A stretch of 32,854 bases of DNA from the NCBI RefSeq assembly GCF_004363215.1, contig NZ_SNYS01000011.1, forward strand, positions 77,606 through 110,459. Direction: 5' to 3'. A model generated the notes under the pieces. The model saw only the letters and a list, made by a program, of their open reading frames with translations. It was not told where the DNA came from and made no database searches. Origin of the DNA: Methanimicrococcus blatticola (GTDB taxonomy: Archaea; Halobacteriota; Methanosarcinia; Methanosarcinales; Methanosarcinaceae). Position 1 is the stretch's first letter. Each line of letters starts with the position of its first letter. The translations under genes were made by a program, and so were the position numbers. Below are positions 1-9,400 of the stretch, piece after piece.

Positions 1-1519
1 CAGTACCGGTGACAGATCCTTTGAAGCTGTTTGGGACACTGTTAACTTTACGCAATACACAATCAATTACGAGTTAAACGGCGGTACCAACCATGCCGAT
101 AACCCGTCTACTTACAACGTGAGCAGTCCCGACATTACACTGAAAGCACCGACAAAAGAAGGTTACATTTTCGAAGGTTGGTACACTGATTCCGGTCTTC
201 AATCTCCCGTTTCCGTTCCTGCCATCACTCAAGGCAGTACCGGCGCTCAAACCTTCTACGCTAAATGGACTCTTGACACAGGTCTTCGAACTCTCACCTA
301 TCACCCGAACGGAGGATTAGACGGAATCAACACAACCGAAGTCATAATCCCTGATTTACAAGCAAACGATAACGTACAACTCTATAACGAAACCGAAGTC
401 AACTTCGCAAATACAGGTTACACTCTCATAGGCTGGTCCGAAACCGCAAACCCGACACCAACCGACATCGACTACTACATTGGCAGCCTTTTCACAATGC
501 CCGCTAAAAATGTAAACCTGTATGCCGTTTGGGGCGACTCTACAGTTTACACATACAGTATCAATTATCATCCGAACGGTGCTGATAATGCAAACACTCC
601 TGTCACAATTTATTACGATGACAAAGAAGTAGTAAAAATTGCAAATGCGACTGATACAGGATTTACAAAAGCAGGTCATGTCTTGGGTGGCTGGAACGAA
701 GATCAATCACAAAATATTGATTATATACAAGACGAAACAAAGAATATGACCGCTGAAGGCACATTTACGGACCTGTATGCTGTTTGGTTTGAAGGTGTTT
801 ACAAAGTCACATATACAACAGATGCATCCGGTGACGTCATCGGAAACCTGCCTGCAGAAGTCAGATATAATGAAAATGACCGTGTGCCGGTTGAAGACGG
901 AACACATTTGATTCGGATTGGCTATGAATTCAATGGCTGGGACGTCACTCCCCCTGTTGAAGTTCCTGAAAACAATCCGCCCAATGCGAATTTTGATCAC
1001 TTTAATGGTGACGGCACCGAGCTCTTCTATATGCCTGCTTCAGACGTCGTTCTAAAAGCAAATTGGACTGACAGAACATCTGACAGCTTTACTGTCACTT
1101 ACAACGGTAACGGCTACACAGGAACCGGTATTCCGATAGACGGAATCGGTTATCAGTATAATGAAAACGTTACCGTTCAATCCCATTCAATGGATTACAG
1201 CGGCTACATCTTCAAAGGGTGGGCAAAAGATCAGGCAGGATCAGGCGATCTTTACAAAACAGGAGACACTTTTAGGATCACTGAAAATACGGTACTTTAT
1301 GCTCAGTGGTATAAATCTGGTGGCAACGGCAATGGTAACGGCACAGGCAGCGGTGAAGTTATTGATCCGATGCCGGTTCCCCCGAAACCGCCGATTCCGC
1401 CCGAGCCGCCCGAACCGCCCGAACCGCCGACAGAATCAGCAGATCCGATTGCATCTCTTCTCTTCTTTACAGCAATCGCTATCTACCTATTCATTTACGT
1501 TAGAAGAGACCAAAATTGA
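1..1519 (+). CDS. Surface protein with InlB-type repeats, 3' part (5' end outside window)
   Basis: The frame is open from the first base, so the gene starts upstream and only about 505 C-terminal residues are seen. The visible part holds about five copies of the Listeria-Bacteroides (InlB B-type) repeat. Each has a YTxxYxxNGG-like start, a GYxFxGW centre and a LYAxW end; examples are EGYIFEGW, TGYTLIGW and SGYIFKGW, followed by FYAKW, LYAVW and LYAQW. After the last repeat come a Gly/Asn-rich linker, a proline-rich stalk (PPEPPEPPEPP) and one hydrophobic C-terminal helix ending in a basic tail (VRRDQN). This indicates a cell-surface protein anchored by its C-terminus, with the repeat stalk outside. 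No PGF-CTERM motif is seen, so a plain transmembrane anchor is inferred. Such repeats are common in surface proteins of gut microbes and are often linked to adhesion. That role is an inference here. Confidence 0.9.
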   Translation, partial: STGDRSFEAVWDTVNFTQYTINYELNGGTNHADNPSTYNVSSPDITLKAPTKEGYIFEGWYTDSGLQSPVSVPAITQGSTGAQTFYAKWTLDTGLRTLTYHPNGGLDGINTTEVIIPDLQANDNVQLYNETEVNFANTGYTLIGWSETANPTPTDIDYYIGSLFTMPAKNVNLYAVWGDSTVYTYSINYHPNGADNANTPVTIYYDDKEVVKIANATDTGFTKAGHVLGGWNEDQSQNIDYIQDETKNMTAEGTFTDLYAVWFEGVYKVTYTTDASGDVIGNLPAEVRYNENDRVPVEDGTHLIRIGYEFNGWDVTPPVEVPENNPPNANFDHFNGDGTELFYMPASDVVLKANWTDRTSDSFTVTYNGNGYTGTGIPIDGIGYQYNENVTVQSHSMDYSGYIFKGWAKDQAGSGDLYKTGDTFRITENTVLYAQWYKSGGNGNGNGTGSGEVIDPMPVPPKPPIPPEPPEPPEPPTESADPIASLLFFTAIAIYLFIYVRRDQN

Positions 1520-1566
1520 GAGGAAAAGATTTTGTTAAAATGTAAAATCTTTTTCTCAAATTTTTT
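1516..1566 (+). terminator. Hairpin plus T-run terminator of the surface-protein gene
   Basis: Arms 1516-1533 and 1544-1559 pair over 16 bp with a two-base GG bulge and a 10-nt loop. A T-run (1561-1566) follows and continues T-rich. The 5' arm overlaps the TGA stop codon. This looks like an intrinsic terminator. Confidence 0.75.
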
Positions 1567-1749
1567 AATTTTTGGCTGATGCTTTCTCATTTCTCTATTT
1601 ATATAATTTTCAAAATCCTGTTTAACAAGATTTTTTGTGACCACGTTTTATTCCTGTCTTTCTATATATTTTAACATCGTTATTTTTATTTCTGTCATTA
1701 ATTCTGTTTTTTGGATGAATCTAAATTCTGTTATTGATTTTCACATAAA

Positions 1750-1764
1750 GTTTATATTATATAT
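1750..1764 (+). promoter_or_regulatory. TATA box for the fused methyltransferase gene
   Basis: The sequence GTTTATATTATATAT lies about 135 nt upstream of the ATG at 1896. An archaeal start site about 25 nt downstream would give a leader of roughly 110 nt. The leader carries a small GACAC/GTGTC hairpin (1785-1800) and the palindrome at 1817-1844. The rest of the 376-nt spacer 1520-1895 is AT-rich, with no other gene seen. Confidence 0.5.
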
Positions 1765-1816
1765 CTACGGCTCGTCTTTATTTTGACACAAAATCGTGTC
1801 GACGAAAAACGTTTTA

Positions 1817-1844
1817 GTTTTTATTTTAAATTTAAAATAAAAAC
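1817..1844. promoter_or_regulatory. Perfect 28-bp palindrome in the methyltransferase leader
   Basis: Bases 1817-1830 (starting GTTTTTATTTTAAA) are followed without a gap by their exact reverse complement, 1831-1844. The palindrome lies about 52 nt upstream of the start codon, downstream of the likely TATA box. It could be a dimeric regulator site or an mRNA hairpin. Its composition is almost purely A/T, so chance is less negligible than for a mixed sequence. Confidence 0.5.
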
Positions 1845-1895
1845 GTGTGTGTTTTTGTGTTTTTTGAACACAGTTTTACAAATATGGTGATAGAA

Positions 1896-3812
1896 ATGTC
1901 AAAAGAAGAAATTTTAAAAGCATTAGCTGACGCCGTAATTTCCGGCGACGATGATGCAGCTGTTGAATTTGCTCAAAAAGCATTGGATGCAGGAATTGAC
2001 CCGCAAGAAGCGATTGTTGACGGATTGGCCAAAGGGATGGCTGTCATGGGAGACAAATACGAACGCGGAGAAGTTTTCGTTCCCCATTTAATGATTGCTT
2101 CGTCTGCTTTGTATGAAGGAATGGATGTCTTAACGCCTCATATTAAAGTGAACAGTGCAAATCGCGCCGTTACCGGTATCATCGGAACAATTGAGGGAGA
2201 TGTTCATGACATCGGTAAAAATCTTGTTAAAACAATGATGGCTGCCGCCGGTTTTTCAATGATTGATCTCGGCAACGATGTTCCGTTGGAAAACTTTATC
2301 GCAGCAGCGAAAGAAAACAAAGCCGATTTGATTTCTGTCAGCGCGCTCATGACCACAACCATGACCGGCATGGACAAAATTTCGGAAATGCTTCTTGAAA
2401 ACGGTTACCGCGACTCCCTTGTTTTCATGGTCGGCGGCGCGCCGGTTTCTCCGCAATACGCCCAAACCGTCGGCGCTGACGGCACCGCAAAAGATGCAGC
2501 CGGCGCAGTTTTGTTTGCAAAAGAAGCCACTTCCAAACTCGGCCCGGCAGAAGAACGCTGGAGCGACTCAAAGTTAAGCGTTACAAAGACAAAATACAAA
2601 GACGCGGTTCTCAAAAAGAAAGCGGCTGCAGGTGCTGTCGGAAACATCGGTGCCGAATCCGCAAAGAAAGTCTTAGAAGAATACAATAAAGTCGGCACTA
2701 TCAAAGCAGCTAAGATGACTCACATGGATCGTGTTTTCTCGGCGCTTGATGACAAGAAAGTTGACCGTCTTCCGGTTTCGCCGCTGGCGTGTAGTGTTGT
2801 CAGAAAACTCGTGCCGTGTTCCTACAAAGAATACGCAACGGTTCCCGAGAAATTCGGTGATGTGACTTATGCCGCTGCCAAATATCTTGATATGGACACA
2901 TTTGTCGGTTTAACGGATTTGTCCATCATGGCAAACGATATCGGTGCCGGTGTCACAATCCCTGAAGAGGACACAGCTTCTATTACAACCCACCTCAAGG
3001 ATTACGAAGACATCGAAATCCCTGAAGTTAAGAAAGGAACCAGAATCTACAACCACATTATGGCCGGCAAAGACGCGAAAGAAAAAATGCACCGCGAAGA
3101 AACAAGCGCGCCATTTGTTGCTTTCCATGAAGGTCCGTTGCTCACATTAACACAGGCAATGGGCGCAGATCGCGTTTTGTATGACATGAAAACAAATCCG
3201 GGAGACGTTCATAAAGCACTCGATAAAATCACGGATTTCGTTTGCGAAGTGTCAACCGAATTCTTCGATCAAGGCGCAGCCGATGCGATTTGTGTCGACA
3301 ACCTTTGGTCCAACAATGTGATCATGAGTGCCGACCAGTATTGGGAATTTGACGGCAAATATGTTTATGACCGACAGCTGCCCATTTTCAAGAAATATGA
3401 CGCGCCGTATGTCATTCACAACTGCGCTGACGCCGTTCACTTCGACATCCAGATCCGCAAGTTCGGAACTTCCATGTACAGCTACGCTTACTACGAGAAG
3501 AACAGAGACAAAGGATCCAAGAACTATGCCGATTTGATTCCGGAATATTCCGACATCTGCTGTATGTTCGGTGAAGTTGAGCCGATTCAGTTCATGAACA
3601 ACGACGAGCAAACTTTCCAAAATATCAGAAACGACACAGTCAACTTGATGGATGGTGTTTTGACAACACTCAAAGACAACGGCCGCCAATCCAAATATGT
3701 CTTGTCAACCGGTTGTGAAGTGCCGCCGGAAGGCTCTTTGATGGCTGTTCGAACCATGGTTGAAACCGTCAAAGAAGTCGGTGAAGACAGATACAAACAA
3801 ATTATCGGCTGA
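1896..3812 (+). CDS. Fused corrinoid protein / methylcobamide:CoM-type methyltransferase
   Basis: The product has 638 residues if it starts at ATG 1896, which has GGTGAT at 1886-1891 four bases upstream; an in-frame GTG at 1845 lacks such a site. Residues 3-85 match the helical cap of methanogen corrinoid proteins. Residues 90-215 are the B12-binding fold with DVHDIG (His104 as cobalt ligand), SAL (149-151) and GG (180-181). Residues 275-638 are a uroporphyrinogen-decarboxylase-type methyltransferase with a zinc motif HxC (H508, C510) and a late Cys (C607), as in MtaA/MtbA. Known relatives with both parts in one chain are the Methanosarcina MtsD/F/H proteins (methylated sulfur compounds) and bacterial CmuA, which I recall with the domains in the opposite order. 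The likely role is moving methyl groups from a methylated substrate via cobalamin to coenzyme M. The substrate cannot be read from the sequence. The gene appears monocistronic. Confidence 0.88.
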   Translation: MSKEEILKALADAVISGDDDAAVEFAQKALDAGIDPQEAIVDGLAKGMAVMGDKYERGEVFVPHLMIASSALYEGMDVLTPHIKVNSANRAVTGIIGTIEGDVHDIGKNLVKTMMAAAGFSMIDLGNDVPLENFIAAAKENKADLISVSALMTTTMTGMDKISEMLLENGYRDSLVFMVGGAPVSPQYAQTVGADGTAKDAAGAVLFAKEATSKLGPAEERWSDSKLSVTKTKYKDAVLKKKAAAGAVGNIGAESAKKVLEEYNKVGTIKAAKMTHMDRVFSALDDKKVDRLPVSPLACSVVRKLVPCSYKEYATVPEKFGDVTYAAAKYLDMDTFVGLTDLSIMANDIGAGVTIPEEDTASITTHLKDYEDIEIPEVKKGTRIYNHIMAGKDAKEKMHREETSAPFVAFHEGPLLTLTQAMGADRVLYDMKTNPGDVHKALDKITDFVCEVSTEFFDQGAADAICVDNLWSNNVIMSADQYWEFDGKYVYDRQLPIFKKYDAPYVIHNCADAVHFDIQIRKFGTSMYSYAYYEKNRDKGSKNYADLIPEYSDICCMFGEVEPIQFMNNDEQTFQNIRNDTVNLMDGVLTTLKDNGRQSKYVLSTGCEVPPEGSLMAVRTMVETVKEVGEDRYKQIIG

Positions 3813-3961
3813 CCTCATATACGGTCCCGAAAAAATAGAAGAAACGGCAGATGTTGCACTCAATAATGCAATACTGCCGCTTCGCAATTTGTATGTTGTG
3901 ATCGGCACCGGTGGTGCTGAATATTTGAGGATGGATGAGATTTTGCTGAAGCGGCAATTTT

Positions 3962-5557
3962 TCATCTTTTTGAATGTTTATATCCGAAATACAAGACACA
4001 GATACAAATGACCACAAACAGCGGGATGAAAATCGCCCATGCGTTTCCTGCGTTGCCGTCTTTGGGCCCGTCTGCTTCAGTGTTCTGTGCGCCGCCTTGA
4101 ACGGTTGCGCCGCCTGTCGCACTGCCTGCTGCACTGCCGGCTTCATTACCTGCCGCGGCAGGAACGTAGGTTCCGGGCGGTTTCATTTCCGTTATATCCT
4201 TCTGCGGTTCGTTATTTTCAACGACGGTTGCGCTTCCCGTTCCGCTGCCGCCACCGTTTCCACCTGTGCTGTTTTTGTCATCATCTCTGTCTTCTTTATC
4301 TTTATATTCGAATAACGGGTATGTAACGCCTTCATTGATATACCAGATTGTATTTCCTTCAGGATTGTCTGAAATATCCCAGCCGGAGTCCGCGAAAGTC
4401 ATGAATGATTTCATTTCTTCAGTTGTTCTGCCAAGTTCTTCGTCTTCCAGTTCCGGAATTACCAAAACGTCAGTGTGATAATATTCGTATAAGTCTTCTC
4501 CGAAAAATAAATTCTCAATGTCGTAATATGAGTTTTCGAATGTGCATAATTGGGGGAAAGATTTGTTGACATATCTGTCCGGGAAACCTAAGCCGCCGAC
4601 AAATTTACTTTTTGAAATGAATCCTGAGGAATAACAATTTCTGATTGTTGATGTGTCGGGTTTTCCAATTAAACCGCCGACGATATCTTCTCCGGCACCG
4701 CTTATGTTTCCGGATGAATAACAATTCTCAATAATACAAGAGGAGTTTACACTTCCGATTAAGCCGCCAAGTAAGGAACCATATGTATCATAGGAGTCGC
4801 TGTAAATGTCGCCGGTTGCAAAGCTTACGGAAACAGTGGAGTCCCATGCGTAAGAGATGAGACCTCCTCTCTCGGAACCGACTTTGATATCGGGAGTTGC
4901 GGAACAATATTTGATTTCCGAATATCTTGCCTCTCCCACGAGACCGCCGACTTTTCTAATGAAATCTTCATCGGCATTTTCGGCAGCGCGAATGACGTAA
5001 TTTCCTTTAACGGAACAGTTTTCAATCAAAGCATATTCTGTTTTTCCGACAAGTGAACCGAACGGTCCGCCCATAACTAAGAAATCACCGTTCATAATAA
5101 TTTTTAAATCGCGAACGAAGGGATCAATTGCTTCTTTTGTAACAACTTCCTCCCCGTCAATTATTTCGGTTACGTCATCACCTTTTCTAATTGTGCCGAA
5201 TAATCCGTAATTTTCCGTAGACCCGGGATCTTCTGCATCAATAAATGTTGTTGCTTTTGTAAATGTGATTGAATGGCCTTGGCCGTCAAATGTTCCGGTA
5301 AACGGTTCCCAAGATGTGCCGATCGGATGCCATTCGCTGTCTGTAATTTGAATATCTTTTGTTAATCTAAAACCGGCATCCAAGTTTTCTGATACTTCTT
5401 TTAATTGGTTTACATTTTCAATCTGAAACGGGTCTTCCGGTGAACCGTCGCCACCTGCAAATGCGGCGGATGCTGTTCCGCAAAGACAAAAACCGATTGC
5501 TAAAGCAACTATACATGAAATTAATATTGTTTTCGTTTTTTCTGTTTTTAAATACAT
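3962..5557 (-). CDS. Secreted GLUG-repeat surface protein with C-terminal membrane anchor
   Basis: The 531-residue product starts at ATG 5557, which has GGAGTG about eight bases upstream; the longer open frame to 5662 has no supporting site. A basic n-region (MYLKTEKTKT) and a hydrophobic stretch ending near ASAAFA form a signal peptide. The next part (GDGSPEDPFQIENVNQLKEV) is the usual opening of GLUG or right-handed beta-helix surface proteins. At least four GLUG-like units follow (GGLVGE, GGLISY, GGLIGS, GGLIGK), each with an IENCYSSG-like strand. A Gly/Ser/Thr-rich region precedes one C-terminal hydrophobic helix and a basic tail (GYKHSKR). The protein is probably an extracellular beta-solenoid tethered to the membrane. 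It converges on the methyltransferase gene, leaving 149 bp between stops. Adhesion is plausible but unproven. Confidence 0.85.
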   Translation of the reverse strand: MYLKTEKTKTILISCIVALAIGFCLCGTASAAFAGGDGSPEDPFQIENVNQLKEVSENLDAGFRLTKDIQITDSEWHPIGTSWEPFTGTFDGQGHSITFTKATTFIDAEDPGSTENYGLFGTIRKGDDVTEIIDGEEVVTKEAIDPFVRDLKIIMNGDFLVMGGPFGSLVGKTEYALIENCSVKGNYVIRAAENADEDFIRKVGGLVGEARYSEIKYCSATPDIKVGSERGGLISYAWDSTVSVSFATGDIYSDSYDTYGSLLGGLIGSVNSSCIIENCYSSGNISGAGEDIVGGLIGKPDTSTIRNCYSSGFISKSKFVGGLGFPDRYVNKSFPQLCTFENSYYDIENLFFGEDLYEYYHTDVLVIPELEDEELGRTTEEMKSFMTFADSGWDISDNPEGNTIWYINEGVTYPLFEYKDKEDRDDDKNSTGGNGGGSGTGSATVVENNEPQKDITEMKPPGTYVPAAAGNEAGSAAGSATGGATVQGGAQNTEADGPKDGNAGNAWAIFIPLFVVICICVLYFGYKHSKR

Positions 5558-5644
5558 ATGTCCTTCACTCCTGAAATGGGCAAAGTTGTCGTTTTTGTTT
5601 TTAAATCTCGCCGAATACATTCTCGCCGGCGATATTTTTGTTAT

Positions 5645-5652
5645 CTTATAAA
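5645..5652 (-). promoter_or_regulatory. TATA box for the GLUG protein gene
   Basis: On the minus strand the sequence reads TTTATAAG, about 90 nt upstream of the ATG at 5557. This predicts a leader of about 65 nt. The leader contains the 10-bp palindrome TCGCCGGCGA and two TCTCGCCG repeats. Confidence 0.4.
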
Positions 5653-5979
5653 TCTGAAACATAAGTTGTCATATTTTTCAGATTCATATAATTTCCATTT
5701 TTTAAAAATGTCTGCAACGGTTGCCATTTTTATAATCAATACAAATCAAAAAACAAGCTTTAAAATCTATTGACCTACACCGTCAAATAAAAAAACAAAA
5801 ACCATTCTATATATAATTTTTCAAATGTAATTATTTGCCTAAAAAATATGTTTTTATCTTCCCTTCAAAGTTATAAAAGTTTTCTAAAAAAAATTTCAAT
5901 TCCGTCGCAGCAACTTTGAAAAACGCAAAACATCTCTCAAAATTGTAAATGAAATAAACAATTTTTAAACACCCTGCTT

Positions 5980-6457
5980 CCCGATAAACACCCGAAACCA
6001 ATGGCGAAGCCGCAAAAATCGCAGCGTTTTCAACAAACGCCGCCCACTCTCGCTTATGAAAAATTGTGAGTGAAGCGAGCAATTTTTTTGTAAATCTATC
6101 GGGATACGAAAAGGCGTCGTGAATTGATTTATTTTTGAAAAACGGACATGTTTTTTTGCAAACTTTTTTGAAAATGGAGCGAGTCACGCGCGGCGTGAGC
6201 CGCTAAAAATCGCGAAGCGATTTTTCACAAACACCGCCCTCCAATCGACGGCGAAGCCAAAAAATCGCAAAGCGATTTCTGCAAACACCGCCTTCCCCCC
6301 ACCTTGAAATTTTGTGAGGCGAAGCCGCAAAACGCGCAGCGTTTTCAACAAACACTCTCCTCCAACCATAGGCGTAGCCCTAAAACGCGCAGCGTTTCAC
6401 AAACACCGCCCTCCCCCCGCCTTGAAATTTTGTGAGGCGAAGCCGAACAAAATTTTT
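5980..6457. repeat. Cluster of GCGNAGC-type mini-hairpins in a 900-bp non-coding block
   Basis: No convincing gene is seen between 5558 and 6457. The right half is built from diverged units: a short hairpin GGCGAAGCC (6003-6011, 6250-6258, 6318-6326, 6436-6444) or GGCGTAGCC (6371-6379), then a longer hairpin, then a linker like CACAAACACCGCCCTCC. The longer hairpins are at 6205-6225 (9-bp stem, GAA loop), 6262-6278 (AAATCGC stem, AAA loop), 6329-6345 (AAAACGC stem, GCA loop) and 6083 bases further on in no other place seen except 6383-6397 (AAACGC stem, GCA loop). A degenerate one lies near 6015-6030. The segment CCTTGAAATTTTGTGAGGCG is repeated at about 6302 and 6422. The arms TCCCGATA (about 5983-5990) and TATCGGGA (about 6094-6101) form a wider inverted repeat, and 6059-6090 carries an AAAAATTG/CAATTTTT hairpin. 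The two minus-strand open frames here (5831-6187, 6184-6369) look like translations of the repeats. Confidence 0.75.
6425..6455 (-). terminator. Nested hairpin abutting the polC stop codon
   Basis: Arms 6425-6433 (AAATTTTGT) and 6447-6455 (ACAAAATTT) pair perfectly and enclose the mini-hairpin GGCGAAGCC. The structure begins three bases beyond the polC stop codon. On the plus strand it runs into a T-tract (6453-6459). It may protect or terminate the polC transcript. It is also the last unit of the mini-hairpin cluster. Confidence 0.45.
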
Positions 6458-9400
6458 TTACATAAAATCAGTCAAAGAAGTCTTCTTTATTTTATGATTT
6501 TCAAATGTCTGAATGATATCCTGTTCTAAGAGTTCAATCCGCTCAAGCGTGTATTCAGAAACGTGGTACTTGATTGCGACTTCTTTTGAAACTTCCACAT
6601 ATTTTCGAACTGCGCCCTCATGAACAGTTAAAATAATGTTTCCGCCGCCGCATTTCGGACATGTTCCCGTCAAAGGCGGGCGTCGGTATTTCGCTTCACA
6701 TTTGATGCAGCGGAAAGTCTGTTTTGAAAACGCGCGGAGGTTTCCCATAATATCCGGGAGGAAATGTGATTTTAAAACAAGTTCGGCAACATTAGATTCA
6801 TCCACCGCGCGGATTTTTTCAGCCAGCTGAAGCTGCGCTTCCATTTTATCCGTCATCGTTTCCAATGTTTTGTATGCGGAGAACGCCGGGCCGCTTGCGA
6901 TGTTTGTCGTGCCGTGCGTGAACATGAAATTCTCATACTGATCCGGCGTTTTCAGGCGGCTGCTGACCAAATCCATTATTTTTGAAATTTCGGCCGGATT
7001 TTTGTATTCTTCCGTTGCTAAATAAAAAGCGTGCGGATACCGAGCGCACATGTCGATATTATGCGCTTCTTTATCAATTTCATTCGGGTCAATGCGAATT
7101 GTTAAAACCAGCGGGGCATCCATTTGACCGCCGCGTTTGTCCGGCAAATATTCGCGTGAAAAGTTGAGCATACCGTCAAGCAGCAGCATGACACAATCTT
7201 CGTCACCGTCACAGTTCCGGCGTTTGGAAGCGTGGAAATACGGGTGCGCGAATCCGACAGATGCTTTTGTAAAGCCTGCCAAGCGGCCCAAAACGCCGGC
7301 CGATGTGTGCGGCGCCAATCCGATGACCATCACGCCGAGCAGATCCTTAATGGTTTTACAGTTGTAATACGGGTCGACACCATAGTATTTTTTCAGCAAA
7401 TCATCAATGTACTGCGTTGTTTTCAATAAATATTCGGCACAATCAACGGAAATAATCAAATCCTGAACAAAAAGGCAGACAACTTGGTCATCTAATTCCA
7501 AATCCTTGCCGTAAATGTCCTTTTCATATCCGAGTTTTTTCAAATCTTCAGCGGTAATGCCGAGCTCGTCGGCGCGAATGTGCGTTAACGGAATGTCGGA
7601 CATATCATAACGGGCGGTTCCGTCTTTGAAAATATAAACATCATGAAGCGCGCGCAAAATTCCTTTTTCAAGCGGTTCCGGGGTTTTTGCCCGGCTCATT
7701 AATTCCTTGACACCTTTGATTAAATCAAAATTATCGCGAACACCGAGACGCTCGATGGCTTCTTTATATATCGGGCGGAATTCAATTGCTTTTTTGCGAC
7801 CGCCCATTGTCGGCTTTTCGCATTTCGGGCATTTCGAATCCGATGTTTCAATCCCGCAGCGCGGACAAAACAGTCGCTCGATTGTAAATTCACCGCAGCC
7901 GCATCGCCATTTGTGTGTTTCCCGACCGCAGCGCGGACAGACACGCATCCCGATCTTAATTTCAAATTTACCGGTCGTCGCGTTCATATCTTCGCGGTAT
8001 TCGGAAGCGTTGACGAGGTTTCTTGTTTTCCCGCCGTGTTCGCCGATCGGGAAAAGAACCTGCGCTGCCGGTGACATCTTACGAAGCGCCGATTTTTCCG
8101 GTCGTCCCATACGCGCGCCGATTCTGGATGGGGCACGGGCTTTGACCGTCATATTTGAAATTTTGCTGACGGCGTCAATGGTTAGTTCAATGCCGGCTGA
8201 TTTGATTTCTTCACTTGTCCATGCTTTTTTAAACGATTTATCTTTTTCAACCGTCACGCTGAGACATCTTAAAACGTGTGTCGGCGGTGCAATCAAAATC
8301 CGTTTTTCACCGTCGATTTCTCTGACTTTATGTAAAATTAAAATGTTTTCCAAAAGCGGTTTGATGCCGTCATCGACTGATTTTTCGTAGGGGAGTGACA
8401 AACACGAAACACTTTCCGTTTCGTATTCATAATCCTCCAATTTACCGTTTTCGGCAATGAAATCCGCTATTTTTTCCAATTCTTCCAAGTACAAATCATG
8501 CCATAAATAGTTATAATCAGGGTGAAGCGGAATCCCGGCATCGGCAAATAAAAGAGCTTCTTCTTCCGAAACGTGTTTTAATTTTTCAACATCGTCGGGA
8601 TTCGGGAAACGGGAAATGTCGACCTTTTTTTCCTCTTTTAAACGGTTATATCCGTTTTCATAATCGTAAAGCCACCACTCAAAACAATACGGCGACGGCA
8701 TCAGCTGATGATTATTCTCTAAAAAGTCCCCGTAATTGAATAAAATCTCGCCGATGTCAATAATGAATTCAATATCAGGCTTGATTTGAAGAGCCGTTTT
8801 TCCGTCATCGGCGCGAACAACGTCGCCGTTTTTCAGACGAACCGTCGGGCCTTCAATCGAGTCAACGGCTGCCATTCCGGCCGCTTTTCCGGGACGCTCC
8901 ACTTTCAGCTGCGTTCCGTTTGTAATAAAATCATCTAAAATGAACATGCCGGCGGGGCTGATTCCGGCCGCGGCAAACGATGTATTTCTGGAGCGACCGT
9001 ATCTTAAACGAAAACCGCCTTCACGGGACGGATGCGAAAAAAGAGGGCGGCCGGCGATTAAATCCTGAATATACTTTGTTTTGGGCTTGATTTTCAGCGT
9101 GACGGCTCCGGGTTTGCCGGATGCTGCAGGCGTATCGTCGCCTTTTTTATCTTCCGTTTTCGTTCCGGCGATGAGTTTATCTAAAAATTCCCAGCCATCC
9201 ATGCTCAAATTATCGACGTGCTTCTTCACTTTCGGCGCTTTTAAAATCATGCCTTCGGCAATCACAAGTGCCATGCCGCCGCGAAGACGGTTTCCGGGGA
9301 TTTCGGGCATATTTCGATAGCCTTCAACTTCCGCTTCTTCCGTTGCGTCGCCGTCAACGCAAACCGGACAATTTTCAACAATGAGGCGAATCTCATCATC

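Noticed and set aside
3875-3956. Inverted pair TGCCGCTTC/GAAGCGGCA between the convergent methyltransferase and GLUG genes
   Set aside because: The 9-bp arms are 64 nt apart and a T-rich stretch follows, but the loop is too long for a confident terminator.
5831-6369. Two minus-strand open frames (118 and 61 residues) in the mini-hairpin block
   Set aside because: They translate hairpin repeats and linkers, lack ribosome sites and have no family resemblance.
7190-7230. Intein at the catalytic motif of polC
   Set aside because: The sequence runs straight through NCDGDED without an insertion.
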